DNA of 64,000 nucleotides, taken from NCBI RefSeq assembly GCF_026157035.1, contig NZ_JANJZA010000001.1, forward strand, positions 1,777,001-1,841,000, read 5' to 3'. Every line of letters begins with the position of its first letter. The first letter of the stretch is position 1. The stretch is from Sphingomicrobium nitratireducens. GTDB lineage: Bacteria; Pseudomonadota; Alphaproteobacteria; Sphingomonadales; Sphingomonadaceae. The notes beneath the pieces were generated by a model, which saw only the letters and a list, made by a program, of their open reading frames with translations, was not told where the DNA came from and did no database searches. Shown here one piece after another: positions 32,395 through 42,026 of the stretch. Made by a program: the position numbers and the translations under genes.

Positions 32395-34238
32395 GATACG
32401 GCCTCCGTTGCGTCGTCCTCGCCGAGATTTTCGCCCTCGTAGCGCTCGATCCTAGTCCCCGGCGCGACATAGACGACCATCGTGTCGCCGGGCTCGGGCG
32501 TCGGGCCTGAGGCGTGAGTGAAGAAGCGCACCTTGCCATCCTCGCGGCGCACGTAGAGCAGCTCCGCTCCGTCGGGGAGCGCGGCGAGAGTGCGGTCGAA
32601 ATCGAACCGCAGCGTGAGGTCGATCGGTACCATCTTCCAGCCCCGCGCCTCGCTGTCGGCGACGTCTTCGACGCCGTGCCCCGACTGGAACAGCGCGCGT
32701 CCGCGCAGGCTGTCGGGCAGCGCGTGCGGATCGTCGCCCGCCGCGTCCCCGAGCTGGTAGACCGAATCCGACCCGATCTCGGGCGCGAACTCGGAGCAGA
32801 CGAGCGCATTGTACGCCTCGTTCTCGGTCGTCGCGACGAGCACCTGGAACTGGTGCATGTCGAGCTCCTCCTCGGTCGCTTCGGACAGGATTTCGCCGTG
32901 GAAGGTCGGTATCTTGAGCGCGCGCGCCGGGCTCAGCCGCTGCCAGCTCGTATCGGCGACGGTCACCGGCACCTCGAGCGCCTTGAGCGATCGCGCCAGC
33001 GACAGCGCGAAGCTGTTGGTGCCCACGATCAGCACGCCCCCGCTATTGGGGTTGATCAGCCCGAGAAGCCTCGCCAGCGGGCCGAGCGTGAAGCCGTGTG
33101 CGAGGATCGTCGCGGCGACCACCGCGAAGCTCAGCGTCACCAGCAATTGCCCGTCGCCATAGCCGATCTCGCCCAGCCTGAGCGCGAACAGGCCCGCGAT
33201 CGCCACCGCGACGATCCCGCGCGGCGCGATCCATCCGATCAGCAGCCGTTCCTTCCAGGGGATTTTCGAGAAAGCGAGCGCGACGAGCACGGTCGCGGGC
33301 CGCACCACGAACAGGAGCACGAGGAGGAAGGCGGCGAAGCGCAGCTCGAACTGCCGCAGCACCTCGATATCGAGGCTCGCCGACAGGATCACGAAAATGC
33401 CCGAGACGAGAAGGACGGTAATGTTCTCCTTGAAAGGCAGATAGGTCCGCGCGCTCGACAGTTTCATGTTGGCGAGCGCGATCCCCATCACCGTCACCGC
33501 GACGAGCCCGGTTTCCTGCTGGATGAGGTCGGAAATGACGAAGGTCCCGATCACCGCGACCAGCAGCACCGGAGCCTTCAGGAATTCGGGGACCAGCCCG
33601 CGCGGGAACAGCCAGCGGATCGCGCGCGCCGCGCCATAGCCGACCGCGCCCGCCAGCAGCGACGACACCGCCAGCCCCAGGAGGTTGTCGATGAACGCCT
33701 TGCCGGCCTGCTGCTGGACCAGATACTCGTACGTGATCACCGCCAGGATCGCGCCTATCGGGTCGTTGACGATCCCTTCCCACTTGAGGATCGCGCGCGG
33801 CCGCTGCTTGAGGTTGGTCTGGCGCAGGAGCGGGATGATCACCGTCGGCCCGGTCACCACGAGGATGCCCGCGAACAGGATCGCGACCGGCCATACCAGC
33901 CCCGCCACGTGGTAGAGCGCGAGGCTGCCCAGCCCCCACGCCACCGGCACGCCGATGAACACCAGCCGCGGCACCGCCCCGCCCGTCTTCTTGAGTTCGG
34001 GAAAGCGCAGGCTCAGCCCGCCCTCGAACAGGATGATCGCGACCGCAATCGAGATCATCGGCTTCAAGAGGTCGCCGAAATCCTCGTCCGGATTGATGAG
34101 TCCGGTGACCGGCCCGAGCAGCAGCCCCGCGACCAGCATCAGCGCGATCGCCGGCCAGCCTGTGCGCCACGCGATCCACTGCGCGCCGATTCCGGCCAGC
34201 CCGATTAACCCGATGACGAGGATCAGGTGATGGTCCAT
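32391..34238 (-). CDS. CPA1-family sodium (or potassium)/proton antiporter with RCK domain
   Basis: A 615-residue inner-membrane protein starting at ATG 34238 with AAAGG upstream. About the first 390 residues hold a dozen hydrophobic helices in the order of CPA1 antiporters. These include VVTGPTVIIPLLR, IVNDPIGAILAV with the Asp that carries cations, and IAPRGIVAVAIAGLFAL. After that comes a cytoplasmic RCK/TrkA-N-like fold (GGVLIVGTNSFALSLARSL, then VPVTVADTS) and a TrkA-C-like end. This combination is that of NhaP-type Na+/H+ or K+/H+ antiporters gated by a nucleotide or metabolite through RCK. It is coupled to the OmpA lipoprotein gene by a four-base overlap, so the two form an envelope/ion homeostasis pair. 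Direction of transport and cation are not readable from sequence. Confidence 0.88.
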   Translation of the reverse strand: MDHHLILVIGLIGLAGIGAQWIAWRTGWPAIALMLVAGLLLGPVTGLINPDEDFGDLLKPMISIAVAIILFEGGLSLRFPELKKTGGAVPRLVFIGVPVAWGLGSLALYHVAGLVWPVAILFAGILVVTGPTVIIPLLRQTNLKQRPRAILKWEGIVNDPIGAILAVITYEYLVQQQAGKAFIDNLLGLAVSSLLAGAVGYGAARAIRWLFPRGLVPEFLKAPVLLVAVIGTFVISDLIQQETGLVAVTVMGIALANMKLSSARTYLPFKENITVLLVSGIFVILSASLDIEVLRQFELRFAAFLLVLLFVVRPATVLVALAFSKIPWKERLLIGWIAPRGIVAVAIAGLFALRLGEIGYGDGQLLVTLSFAVVAATILAHGFTLGPLARLLGLINPNSGGVLIVGTNSFALSLARSLKALEVPVTVADTSWQRLSPARALKIPTFHGEILSEATEEELDMHQFQVLVATTENEAYNALVCSEFAPEIGSDSVYQLGDAAGDDPHALPDSLRGRALFQSGHGVEDVADSEARGWKMVPIDLTLRFDFDRTLAALPDGAELLYVRREDGKVRFFTHASGPTPEPGDTMVVYVAPGTRIERYEGENLGEDDATEAVS

Positions 34239-34307
34239 GCGCACGCCTTTTGGGGGGAAAACAGCATCCCGGGGTCAACGGGACGCGCGCGAAGGCGTTC
34301 CTTGACC

Positions 34308-36326
34308 CTAGCGCCGCAGCGCCGCCAGCCGTGCTTTTTCGGCCGCCACTTCGCTGGGCGCGAGCGGCACGCCGCGCATGATGCCGTGCTTGCGGCGATA
34401 GGCCACGATCGCCTTCATGAAGGGATGCTCGAACGCGGCATGATAGCGCGGATCGGTGCGCGCTTCAGGGGAGTAGCTCAACCGCCCGTCGGAGAGGAAG
34501 GAGAATGCCCCGAACAGGCCGTTCTCGTCGGCGAAGTTTTCCAGCCGGTCGAGGGCGCGATCCGCGTCACCGGCGGCCGCTTCCCCCGCCAGGGACAGGC
34601 TGTCGTTGGCGACGAACAGGTTCGACCCTTCCGAGGGGATACGCTTTCCGCTGATGATGGCGCGGAGCCCCCTCACCGTTTCGGCCAGATCCTTGTCCCC
34701 AAGCCCCGCCGCCTTGAGCTGCTTGCTGATGACTTTCCAGTCGCGCTCGAATTCTTCCTGCGAGGCGAAATTGGCCAGCGTCATCGCCCAGTACATCTTC
34801 TCCTGCACGCACTCGTTGCATCGCGATGCCTGCAGGCGAATGCGGTTGAGGTTGCCCGAGCGCACCAGCGCAAGGCTTCGATTGCTCCTGAGCGTCCGGT
34901 TGCGCGGATCGAGTTCGATGGCGCGGTCGTAATATTCGATCGCCCCATCTTCGTCGCCGGCAAGCACCAGCGCATCGCCGTAGGCGTAGGCGGCTTCGGG
35001 CGACTGCGGATGCTCTTCGGCCAGCCGACGACCAAGGTCGAGCGCCCCTTCGATGTCATGGTCGAGGCGGCTCCTTGCATGGACTTCGGCCGCGCGCAGC
35101 AGGACGTTGTCGGGATCGATCGCGCGGGCCGCGTCCATCGCCCTGGTCACCTCGTCGCGCCACCGGCTCTCGCGCATTTCCACCCAGACCGGATCGGACA
35201 GCGACAGCACGTAGGCCAACCCGGCGTGACCGCCGACGAACTTCGGATCGGTCGAGATGGCGCTGCGAAACCGCTCGATCGCGCGATTGCGCTCGCCCGG
35301 CAGGTCTCGGGCGGCGACCGATTCCAGGCCCTTGAGATACAGTTCGTAAGCGCGCGGATCGGCATCGCCCGCATCGACGTAGCTGCTGCCTCCCGCGCCC
35401 AGCCGGGTCCGCAGGAAGTTGACGAGGTCCTCGGCCGCGATCCGCACCATGTCGATGCTCGTCACCTGGATGCCGCTCTGCATCGTGTTCCACACCTGCT
35501 TGCCGGTCTTCGCATCGAGCAGCGCGATCTTCACCGTCGCCATGCCGTCGGCGACCCGATACTCGCCGGTCACCAGATGCGTCGCACCCAGTTGCGCCCC
35601 GATCTCGCGCGGCGACAGGTCGCGCTTGACCAGCGGCTCGGTGGTGCCCACCGGCAGCAGCGACAGGCGCGCCACGCCGCTCATCTCGTCGCCCACCAGC
35701 TGCGACAGGCTGACCCCCTGCACGCGGTCGTCCTCGCGTCCCGGATGGTCGATCGGCAGCACTGCGATGGTGAGGTCCTGCCACTGTTCGGCCTTGGGGC
35801 CCATCGGGATGATCCCGCTCGCGACCAGCCCGACACCCGCCAGCGCCAGCAGCAGCACCGCCGCAAGCCCCGCGAGCATCTTCTTGCGCCGCGACCATCC
35901 CGCCTTCGCGCTCGTCGAGGCCGCGGTCGCCGTCGGCTTCGCGACGCCGCCGACCTGCGCCTTCAGCGCAGCAACCAGCGCCGGAAACCCTTCCTTGCGC
36001 GCGGTCGAGCGATAGTCGATCGTGTGAACCTGCCGGAACCCGATCGGCGGCGCACTCCCGTCGAGCGAGATCGGCACCAACTTGTGCTGCTCGCGCCCGT
36101 AGCCGGCCTCGTCGCGCACCCAGTGGCTCTTGGCGGCCGCGTCCGACCACACGGCGAGCACCGCCTTGGCGTCCTGCAATTCCTGTTCGATGTCGGCCGA
36201 AAAATCGTGTCCGCCGGTCAGCTGTCGGTCCCACCACAGCGAAAATCCCTCGGCCTCGAGCGCCTTGGCCAGCGCCTCGACGTCGGCGCGATCCTCGCGC
36301 GAATAGGAAATGAAGACGTCCGCCAC
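34308..36326 (-). CDS. TIR-transmembrane-TolB-like-TPR protein 1
   Basis: A 672-residue protein. I start it at GTG 36326, because VADVFISYS aligns with the MADIFLSYA start of both downstream paralogues and GGGGGA lies upstream; a longer frame from 36347 adds seven residues. Residues 1-130 are a TIR domain: DVFISYS, WWDRQLTGG, FSADIEQEL, then HWVRDEAGYG with Glu73 at the position of the TIR NADase glutamate. A membrane helix follows at about 150-172, preceded by SRRKK, so the TIR is cytoplasmic and the rest periplasmic. Then comes a TolB-like fold (IAVLPI, LGATHLVTGEYR, TGKQVW) and a helical TPR-like tail. Whether it cleaves NAD is not known. It is the most diverged of three tandem copies and has its own shared-motif promoter. 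Confidence 0.85.
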   Translation of the reverse strand: MADVFISYSREDRADVEALAKALEAEGFSLWWDRQLTGGHDFSADIEQELQDAKAVLAVWSDAAAKSHWVRDEAGYGREQHKLVPISLDGSAPPIGFRQVHTIDYRSTARKEGFPALVAALKAQVGGVAKPTATAASTSAKAGWSRRKKMLAGLAAVLLLALAGVGLVASGIIPMGPKAEQWQDLTIAVLPIDHPGREDDRVQGVSLSQLVGDEMSGVARLSLLPVGTTEPLVKRDLSPREIGAQLGATHLVTGEYRVADGMATVKIALLDAKTGKQVWNTMQSGIQVTSIDMVRIAAEDLVNFLRTRLGAGGSSYVDAGDADPRAYELYLKGLESVAARDLPGERNRAIERFRSAISTDPKFVGGHAGLAYVLSLSDPVWVEMRESRWRDEVTRAMDAARAIDPDNVLLRAAEVHARSRLDHDIEGALDLGRRLAEEHPQSPEAAYAYGDALVLAGDEDGAIEYYDRAIELDPRNRTLRSNRSLALVRSGNLNRIRLQASRCNECVQEKMYWAMTLANFASQEEFERDWKVISKQLKAAGLGDKDLAETVRGLRAIISGKRIPSEGSNLFVANDSLSLAGEAAAGDADRALDRLENFADENGLFGAFSFLSDGRLSYSPEARTDPRYHAAFEHPFMKAIVAYRRKHGIMRGVPLAPSEVAAEKARLAALRR

Positions 36327-36363
36327 GCACTCCCCCAACGGCCCCATTGGAACTTATCGCGCG

Positions 36364-36372
36364 ACCATAACA
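36364..36372 (-). promoter_or_regulatory. Shared extended -10 motif before TIR gene 1
   Basis: On the minus strand this reads TGTTATGGT, 38 bases from the GTG start. The same motif precedes the other two TIR genes. The flanking bases GTCGCGC after it are shared with TIR gene 3. Confidence 0.5.
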
Positions 36373-36381
36373 TGTTTTGTC

Positions 36382-36714
36382 ATGGCGCAAAGCGAACCTT
36401 ACCCACGCACCCCAGACGGCCGCTATCTCGTCGTGCGCGGGCGGCTGTGGCGCTGCAGCGATCCCGCGCTCGACCCGCAGGAACGCGACGATCTGGTCAA
36501 GGAATTGATGGCCGCGCGCAGCGCCAAGGGCGCCGCCATGCGCGCTGGCGACGAAGCGGGCCGCGCCGCTGCCAAGGCCCGCGTCCAGTCCGCCAAGGAA
36601 GCATTGGGCGAGCGCGGACCCGTGTGGTGGGACGACGGCGCCCCCGACTGGAACCGCCATCTCGCGAAGAACACGCCCTACGCCGACTGGTACGCGTTGC
36701 TCACCAGGGCTTGA
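36382..36714 (+). CDS. Small conserved-looking protein between TIR genes
   Basis: A 110-residue soluble protein starting at ATG 36382 (an in-frame ATG at 36310 lies inside TIR gene 1). It begins with a short beta part (PYPRTPDGRYLVVRGRLWR), then a charged helical centre with LVKELM and AARSAKGAAM, then an aromatic tail (WWDDGAPDWNRH, PYADWY). I recall similar small proteins in sphingomonads but know no function. It is on the opposite strand to its neighbours. It diverges from TIR gene 1, whose promoter motif lies just before its ATG, and overlaps the 3' end of TIR gene 2 by 14 bases. It thus sits between two of the three tandem copies and is probably an older neighbour trapped by duplication. 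Confidence 0.75.
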   Translation: MAQSEPYPRTPDGRYLVVRGRLWRCSDPALDPQERDDLVKELMAARSAKGAAMRAGDEAGRAAAKARVQSAKEALGERGPVWWDDGAPDWNRHLAKNTPYADWYALLTRA

Positions 36715-38656
36715 GCTTGAGCGGGAACGGCTTGGGGAGCGGCTGCATCGCGCCCGCCTGCTCGAGCAGCCGCTTGTAATTTGGCGTCGCGTCGAGATCG
36801 AACTTCTCGCCGCAGAAGCACATCGTGCCGTAGCCTTCGATCCAGGTCGGCCCGCCGGGGCGTGCGTCGATCTGCGCCGCGATGCGGTTGGCGGCCTCCC
36901 GATCCCCGGTCAGTGCGGCATAATTCAACCGGTCGCCAAGATTGGCGTCGGGCCCCGGCGCGAGCGCCCGCGCCGCCTCCCGGTCGCCTCTGTAGGAGGC
37001 GATCAGTAACCGGACTGTGCGGTTGAACAGCGCGTCGGGAGCCAGCGCCTCGGCTTCCTGCGTCCGGCCGAGCCCGATGAGCGCCACAGCCTTGAGGAAG
37101 GTCCCGGCCGCGCGCCATTCCTCGTTCGCGATCGCACGATCCGAAACCTTAATCGATTCCTCGAACTGGCCGTTGAGCAGGAGGACCTGCGCGTAGAAAA
37201 AATCAGATTCCAGCGGGTCGCACTTGGCGACGCGACCGTAGAAATCGACCACCTCGTCACCCAGGCCCGAGCGCCACGCGAGAAATTCGGGCCATCCCTC
37301 GGACGGACAGGCTGGTGCCTTCGTCAGGCGTAGCCGCGTCAGCTCGACCGCACCGGTCCAATCGTCGCTGGCGATCATGCGCGACTGGCGCAGGATCGGA
37401 AGCGCCCAGGTCGGAGCCGCGCGGATCGCGTCGGCCATGCGCCGGTCGTATTCGGCCAGCATCGCGCGCACTTTCGCATCGTCGACCGGGGTCGGTGCGA
37501 CGACCGAGTTCTGGACGTCGTGCATTGCGCGGTCCGAACTGCGCCAACGAGCGATCCACAGGCTCGGATCGGTCTCGAACGCCTTGTCGTAAAGCAGGTT
37601 CGCGGCGGCGAGATCGTTCATGTCGATACCCTTCGCATGCGTATTCAAGTAGAGGTCGTTGGCCTTGGCGAGCATGGTGTACACCTCGGGGTCGTCGGTC
37701 CCTTCCTCCGCCATCCGCTTGCGCTTGTTCTCGTCGAGCAGCACGTCGAGTGCCTCGGCCGCGCTGGTCGCGATATCACTCTGCACCGCCAGCATGTCGC
37801 CCGGCGCGACGTCGTAGCTCTTGCTCCATACCTCGCTAAGGTCGCTCGCCTTCACGAGCCGCGCGGTGACGCGCAGGAGGTCGCCCCCGCGCCTGACCGT
37901 CCCTTCGACAAGGTGGGTCGCCCCCAGCCGTTGCGCGATATCCTTGAGCGGCACGTCCTTGCCCTTGAAGAAGAAGGACGAGGTCCGCGAAATCACCACC
38001 AGCTCGGGTAGCGGCGAGAGGCGGTTGATGATCTCTTCCGAAAGCCCTTCCGCGAAGAAGCGATCCTCCTCTCCGCTCGACAATGCCTCGAACGGCAGCA
38101 CCGCGACATGGGCGTTGTGCGGTTCCTCCGCGACCACCTTCTCGGCATCGCCCGCGAGACCGCCCTCGAGCAGCCACCAGCCGCCTGCCCCCGCCAGCGC
38201 GACCAGCGGGATCGCCATCAGCGCCATCTTCTTGGTGCGTCCCATGCCCGGCGCGGCATGCATGTGATGCGTCTCGCCCCCGATCATCGGATCGAGCGCG
38301 CGCGCGAGGTGCGCCATCGCTTGTTCACCCATGCCGTGCGACAGGTCGATCGCCTGGCGCTGGCGGTATCCGAGCGGCGGCAGCGTCGCGTCGAGCTGCA
38401 CCGGCACCATCTTGTCGGCATCGCGCGCGAAGGCGGCCTCGTCGCGGACCCATTCGCTCTCGACCGAATGTTTCGACCAGACGACGATCACTGCCTTGGC
38501 CGCATCGATCGCCTGTTCGATATCCTTGGAAAATTGCTTGCCGCCGCGGATCTCGCGGTCCCACCACAGCGAATAGCCCGCTTCCTCGAGCGCGGCAGCG
38601 ATCCGCTCGACCTCGTCCTGGTCGGCGCGCGCGTAGGAGAGAAAGATATCCGCCAT
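36701..38656 (-). CDS. TIR-transmembrane-TolB-like-TPR protein 2
   Basis: A 651-residue paralogue of the neighbouring TIR proteins. TIR domain 1-130: DIFLSYARADQ, WWDREIRGG, FSKDIEQAI, SEWVRDEAAF with Glu73. One membrane helix at about 143-163 follows a basic RTKK, placing the TIR inside the cell. The next 140 residues are a clear TolB-like/FlgO-like domain: VAVLPFEALSSG, FFAEGLSEEIINRL, VVISRTSSF, LGATHLVEGTVR and VWSKSYD. The remainder is helical and TPR-like, ending in a Cys-rich CFCGEKFD. It closely resembles the TIR 3 protein over the whole length. TIR domains can hydrolyse NAD or make cyclic ADP-ribose signals, and the periplasmic part could sense envelope stress. That role is inferred from the architecture alone. 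Confidence 0.88.
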   Translation of the reverse strand: MADIFLSYARADQDEVERIAAALEEAGYSLWWDREIRGGKQFSKDIEQAIDAAKAVIVVWSKHSVESEWVRDEAAFARDADKMVPVQLDATLPPLGYRQRQAIDLSHGMGEQAMAHLARALDPMIGGETHHMHAAPGMGRTKKMALMAIPLVALAGAGGWWLLEGGLAGDAEKVVAEEPHNAHVAVLPFEALSSGEEDRFFAEGLSEEIINRLSPLPELVVISRTSSFFFKGKDVPLKDIAQRLGATHLVEGTVRRGGDLLRVTARLVKASDLSEVWSKSYDVAPGDMLAVQSDIATSAAEALDVLLDENKRKRMAEEGTDDPEVYTMLAKANDLYLNTHAKGIDMNDLAAANLLYDKAFETDPSLWIARWRSSDRAMHDVQNSVVAPTPVDDAKVRAMLAEYDRRMADAIRAAPTWALPILRQSRMIASDDWTGAVELTRLRLTKAPACPSEGWPEFLAWRSGLGDEVVDFYGRVAKCDPLESDFFYAQVLLLNGQFEESIKVSDRAIANEEWRAAGTFLKAVALIGLGRTQEAEALAPDALFNRTVRLLIASYRGDREAARALAPGPDANLGDRLNYAALTGDREAANRIAAQIDARPGGPTWIEGYGTMCFCGEKFDLDATPNYKRLLEQAGAMQPLPKPFPLKLKPW

Positions 38657-38686
38657 CCGCGTCCCTTCTAGCCCTGGGGGCCGGGC

Positions 38687-38695
38687 ACCATAGCA
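38687..38695 (-). promoter_or_regulatory. Shared extended -10 motif before TIR gene 2
   Basis: On the minus strand this reads TGCTATGGT, 31 bases from the ATG at 38656. It is the same motif as before TIR genes 1 and 3 with one change (T to C). Confidence 0.45.
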
Positions 38696-38714
38696 CCGTG
38701 CGCCCCGACCCGCA

Positions 38715-40673
38715 TCAACGGCGCTCCTTCTTGAGCGGCCATTTGATCGGCGACTTGGGCGGCCACGTGGCGCCGAGTTCCTCTAGACGCGCTGCGAAAT
38801 TGGGCGTGCGGGAAATGTCGAAAGGTGCCCCGCACAGGCATTCGTCGACCACGATCTCGAGCACGCTTGCCCCTGCCGGCCGCGCATCGATGGCGGCGGC
38901 AAGGTCGTCGGCCTCTTTCTGATAGCCCACCTGTGCCAGCGTCTGGAGGGCTTTGTAGGGCGCTCGCTTTCGTTGCAATTCATCAGCCGTGGGGACGAGC
39001 GCGCTGTCCTTGCGAGCAATTGCGATGGTCGCCTCGCTTGCACCGCTCGACATGGCCACGTCGATGGCGCGGTCGCGGTCCCCGCGCGCGAGGGCCAGAA
39101 GGAAGTCGACTTCGAGGAATTCGCGTTCAGCGACCCCGTCCTCGCGTCCCTTGGCGATGATCCGCTCGACACGATCAAGTTCGCCCGCCTGGACTCCACT
39201 CATGACCACGTATCCCCAGTATGATCGGGCGCTCCCATGGCATCCGTACTGGTCGTCGTAGAATTCGAACATCGGCGGCGCCCCTCCGTAGGGCATGAAT
39301 CCGAATCCCGGCCAGGCGGACGATGCACACCTCCCGCGAAGGGAGTAGAAGCGCTTCGACAATTCCGGAATGCGCGACCAGTCGTCGCTGAACGCCAGTC
39401 TGAATAGCTCGATCGCGAGCCGATCCGCCTCGCTACCCGCTTTCGCCTGTGCCAACCGCAACCGTCGGTCGAGATCGTCGCGCGCGCTCGATCGAAGCGA
39501 ATCCGGTAGCTCGGGATGGGCAAGCCCGCCGGCTTCGTCGATCAGGATGTGCGAGTGGAAGTCGGCGGCCAGGATCTGGGCCCGGGCGAGCTTGGGTTCC
39601 ATCGCGTACGCCTGGTCGAAGATATCGACCACCTGCGCGAAGAGCCGCATGTCCTCGAGGTTTCGATGGGCCTCGTCGAATTTCTCTTGTCCTTTAGCAT
39701 AGAGCGCGAACGCCTCGGGATTGTCGATCCCCACTTCGGCCATCGCACGCCGCTTTTCTTCGTCGAGCAGCACGTCGAGCGCATCGGCGACCTTTTCCGA
39801 GATATCGGCCTGAACCTTGAAGACATCTTCGACGCTCGCGTCGTAATTCTCGCTCCACAAGGTTCGCTCGCCCGACGCTTCTACGAGCCGCGCCGTCACG
39901 CGCACCTGGTCGCCTTCGCGCCGCAGCGAGCCCTCGACGATATGGCCCACCCCCATTTCCCTGCCGATCTCCTCGATCGACTTGTCGGTGTCGCGGTAGG
40001 TGAACGCCGTCGTGCGAGGCACCACGCGCAGCTCGTCGAGCGCATCGAGGCGATTGAGCACTTCCTCGGTCAGCCCGTCGGCAAAATACTGGTCGTCTTC
40101 CCCGCGCGAGGTCGCGACGAAGGGAAGCACGAGCAGAGAGCGCGCTTCGACCGCGACGACCGGGCTCGCGTCCGCGCCCTCGCGCACCGTCCACCAGCTC
40201 GCGATCAGCGCGGCAAGGATGGCCACCGCTATCGCCGCGAGCAGGACGGGCTTGCGGTGTACCGGCGCGGGCGGCGCTTCATGGGTCTCGCCGCCGATCT
40301 TCGCGTCGAGGACCGCGAACAGTTCGGCAAGAGGTTCGCCCTCGAACCGCCCTCCCGAGAAATCGATGGCCTGGCGCTGGCGAAACCCGAGCGGAGGCAT
40401 CGTGTTTTCGATGCGGATCGGCACCAGTTTGTTTTCGTCGCGGCCGTAAGCGGCTTCGTCCCGCACCCATTCGCTGTCGACCGACGAGGCGGACCAGGCG
40501 ACCACGACCGCCTTGGACGCTTCCATCGCTTGCTCGATATCCTTGGAGAATTCCTGCCCACCCTGGATGTGCCGGTCCCACCAGACCGAATAACCCGCCT
40601 CTAGCAGCGCCGCCGCGAGCTTCTCGACCAGAGGCTGGTCCGCGCGTGCGTAAGAGAGGAAAATGTCGGCCAA
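38715..40673 (-). CDS. TIR-transmembrane-TolB-like-TPR protein 3
   Basis: A 652-residue protein with the same layout as TIR proteins 1 and 2. TIR domain 1-130 with DIFLSYARADQ, WWDRHIQGG, FSKDIEQAM and SEWVRDEAAY (Glu73 kept). Membrane helix about 142-162. A TolB-like domain has LLVLPFVATSRG, YFADGLTEEVLNRL, VVPRTTAFTY, GHIVEGSLRR and LWSENYD. The tail is helical, with a CLCGAPFD end matching CFCGEKFD of copy 2. It is the first of the three in transcription order, 67 bases after the cinA-like gene and with its own promoter motif. The start MADIFLSYA is supported by the other copies. No nearby gene encodes a classical partner such as Thoeris ThsA. Confidence 0.88.
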   Translation of the reverse strand: MADIFLSYARADQPLVEKLAAALLEAGYSVWWDRHIQGGQEFSKDIEQAMEASKAVVVAWSASSVDSEWVRDEAAYGRDENKLVPIRIENTMPPLGFRQRQAIDFSGGRFEGEPLAELFAVLDAKIGGETHEAPPAPVHRKPVLLAAIAVAILAALIASWWTVREGADASPVVAVEARSLLVLPFVATSRGEDDQYFADGLTEEVLNRLDALDELRVVPRTTAFTYRDTDKSIEEIGREMGVGHIVEGSLRREGDQVRVTARLVEASGERTLWSENYDASVEDVFKVQADISEKVADALDVLLDEEKRRAMAEVGIDNPEAFALYAKGQEKFDEAHRNLEDMRLFAQVVDIFDQAYAMEPKLARAQILAADFHSHILIDEAGGLAHPELPDSLRSSARDDLDRRLRLAQAKAGSEADRLAIELFRLAFSDDWSRIPELSKRFYSLRGRCASSAWPGFGFMPYGGAPPMFEFYDDQYGCHGSARSYWGYVVMSGVQAGELDRVERIIAKGREDGVAEREFLEVDFLLALARGDRDRAIDVAMSSGASEATIAIARKDSALVPTADELQRKRAPYKALQTLAQVGYQKEADDLAAAIDARPAGASVLEIVVDECLCGAPFDISRTPNFAARLEELGATWPPKSPIKWPLKKERR

Positions 40674-40706
40674 GCGTCGTTAAAATCCCCGGTTGAGCCC
40701 GGCGCG

Positions 40707-40715
40707 ACCATAACA
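40707..40715 (-). promoter_or_regulatory. Shared extended -10 motif before TIR gene 3
   Basis: On the minus strand this reads TGTTATGGT, 34 bases from the ATG at 40673. It continues with CGCGCC, which matches the region after the motif of TIR gene 1 almost fully. A CTTT tetramer lies at the -35 position in both genes 1 and 3. Confidence 0.5.
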
Positions 40716-40740
40716 TGGCTTGCAGTACTGGAAAGAGAAA

Positions 40741-41492
<752 letters not shown>

Positions 41493-41496
<4 letters not shown>

Positions 41497-41960
41497 CGGC
41501 CGAGCGCCTTGCGAACGCGAGCCAGCGTCTCGGGCGACCAGAATTCGAGATGGTCGTACAATCCCTCGAACGCGGGAATATCGCCCAGGTCGACCCACTC
41601 CTGCTTGGTCGATGTGTAGATGTGGACGTCGGGCTTGATCCCCGTCTTGTCGTCGAACGTTCCCGCGCGCAGCATGAAGAAAGCATCTCCGAGCACCGGA
41701 TAATGGCTGGCGAGTGCGACATGGCAGGTCGGGCAGCGATGGATCCGCTGGCCCCCGCCGCTCTCGCTGGGGGTGAGGATTTCCTCCGTCTCGCCATTCC
41801 ATTCGACCCGGTCGGATTCGATCAGGAAGTTGACCACGAAGGCGCTGCCCGTCTCACGCTGGCAGTAGCTGCAATGGCAGCAGTGGACGATGACCGGATC
41901 GTCCGGTGTCGTGAAGGAAACATCGCCGCATCCGCAGCGCCCGTGGCGAGTCTTGCTCAT
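41493..41960 (-). CDS. GFA/CENP-V family zinc protein
   Basis: A 155-residue protein of the glutathione-dependent formaldehyde-activating (GFA/CENP-V) family. I start it at ATG 41960 (MSKTRHG); the frame extends far upstream but only as antisense of map. Zinc-binding cysteines are visible in HGRCGCGDVSF, VHCCHCSYCQRETGSAF and HRCPTCHVAL, the three blocks expected for the fold. The exact substrate of most members is unknown. Its stop overlaps the start of the cinA-like gene, so the two are translated as a pair. It diverges from map across 66 bases. Confidence 0.88.
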
Positions 41961-42026
41961 GAGCACCACCCTCGCAGCTTCGCATCGCCCTCGCAATCGC
42001 GCGATTGTCCGCCTATATCGGCTGGC

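Noticed and set aside
32514-34208. Long plus-strand open frame opposite the antiporter gene
   Set aside because: Its product is a low-complexity run of R, H, E and D, as expected from the antisense of a GC-rich gene. The minus-strand antiporter has clear family motifs.
34227-36779. Long plus-strand open frame opposite TIR gene 1
   Set aside because: It has no recognisable domain and mirrors the TIR gene, whose motifs are intact and repeated in two paralogues.
34308-40673. Naming the TIR genes as Thoeris
   Set aside because: No ThsA-like partner is present, and the membrane and TolB-like parts do not occur in ThsB.
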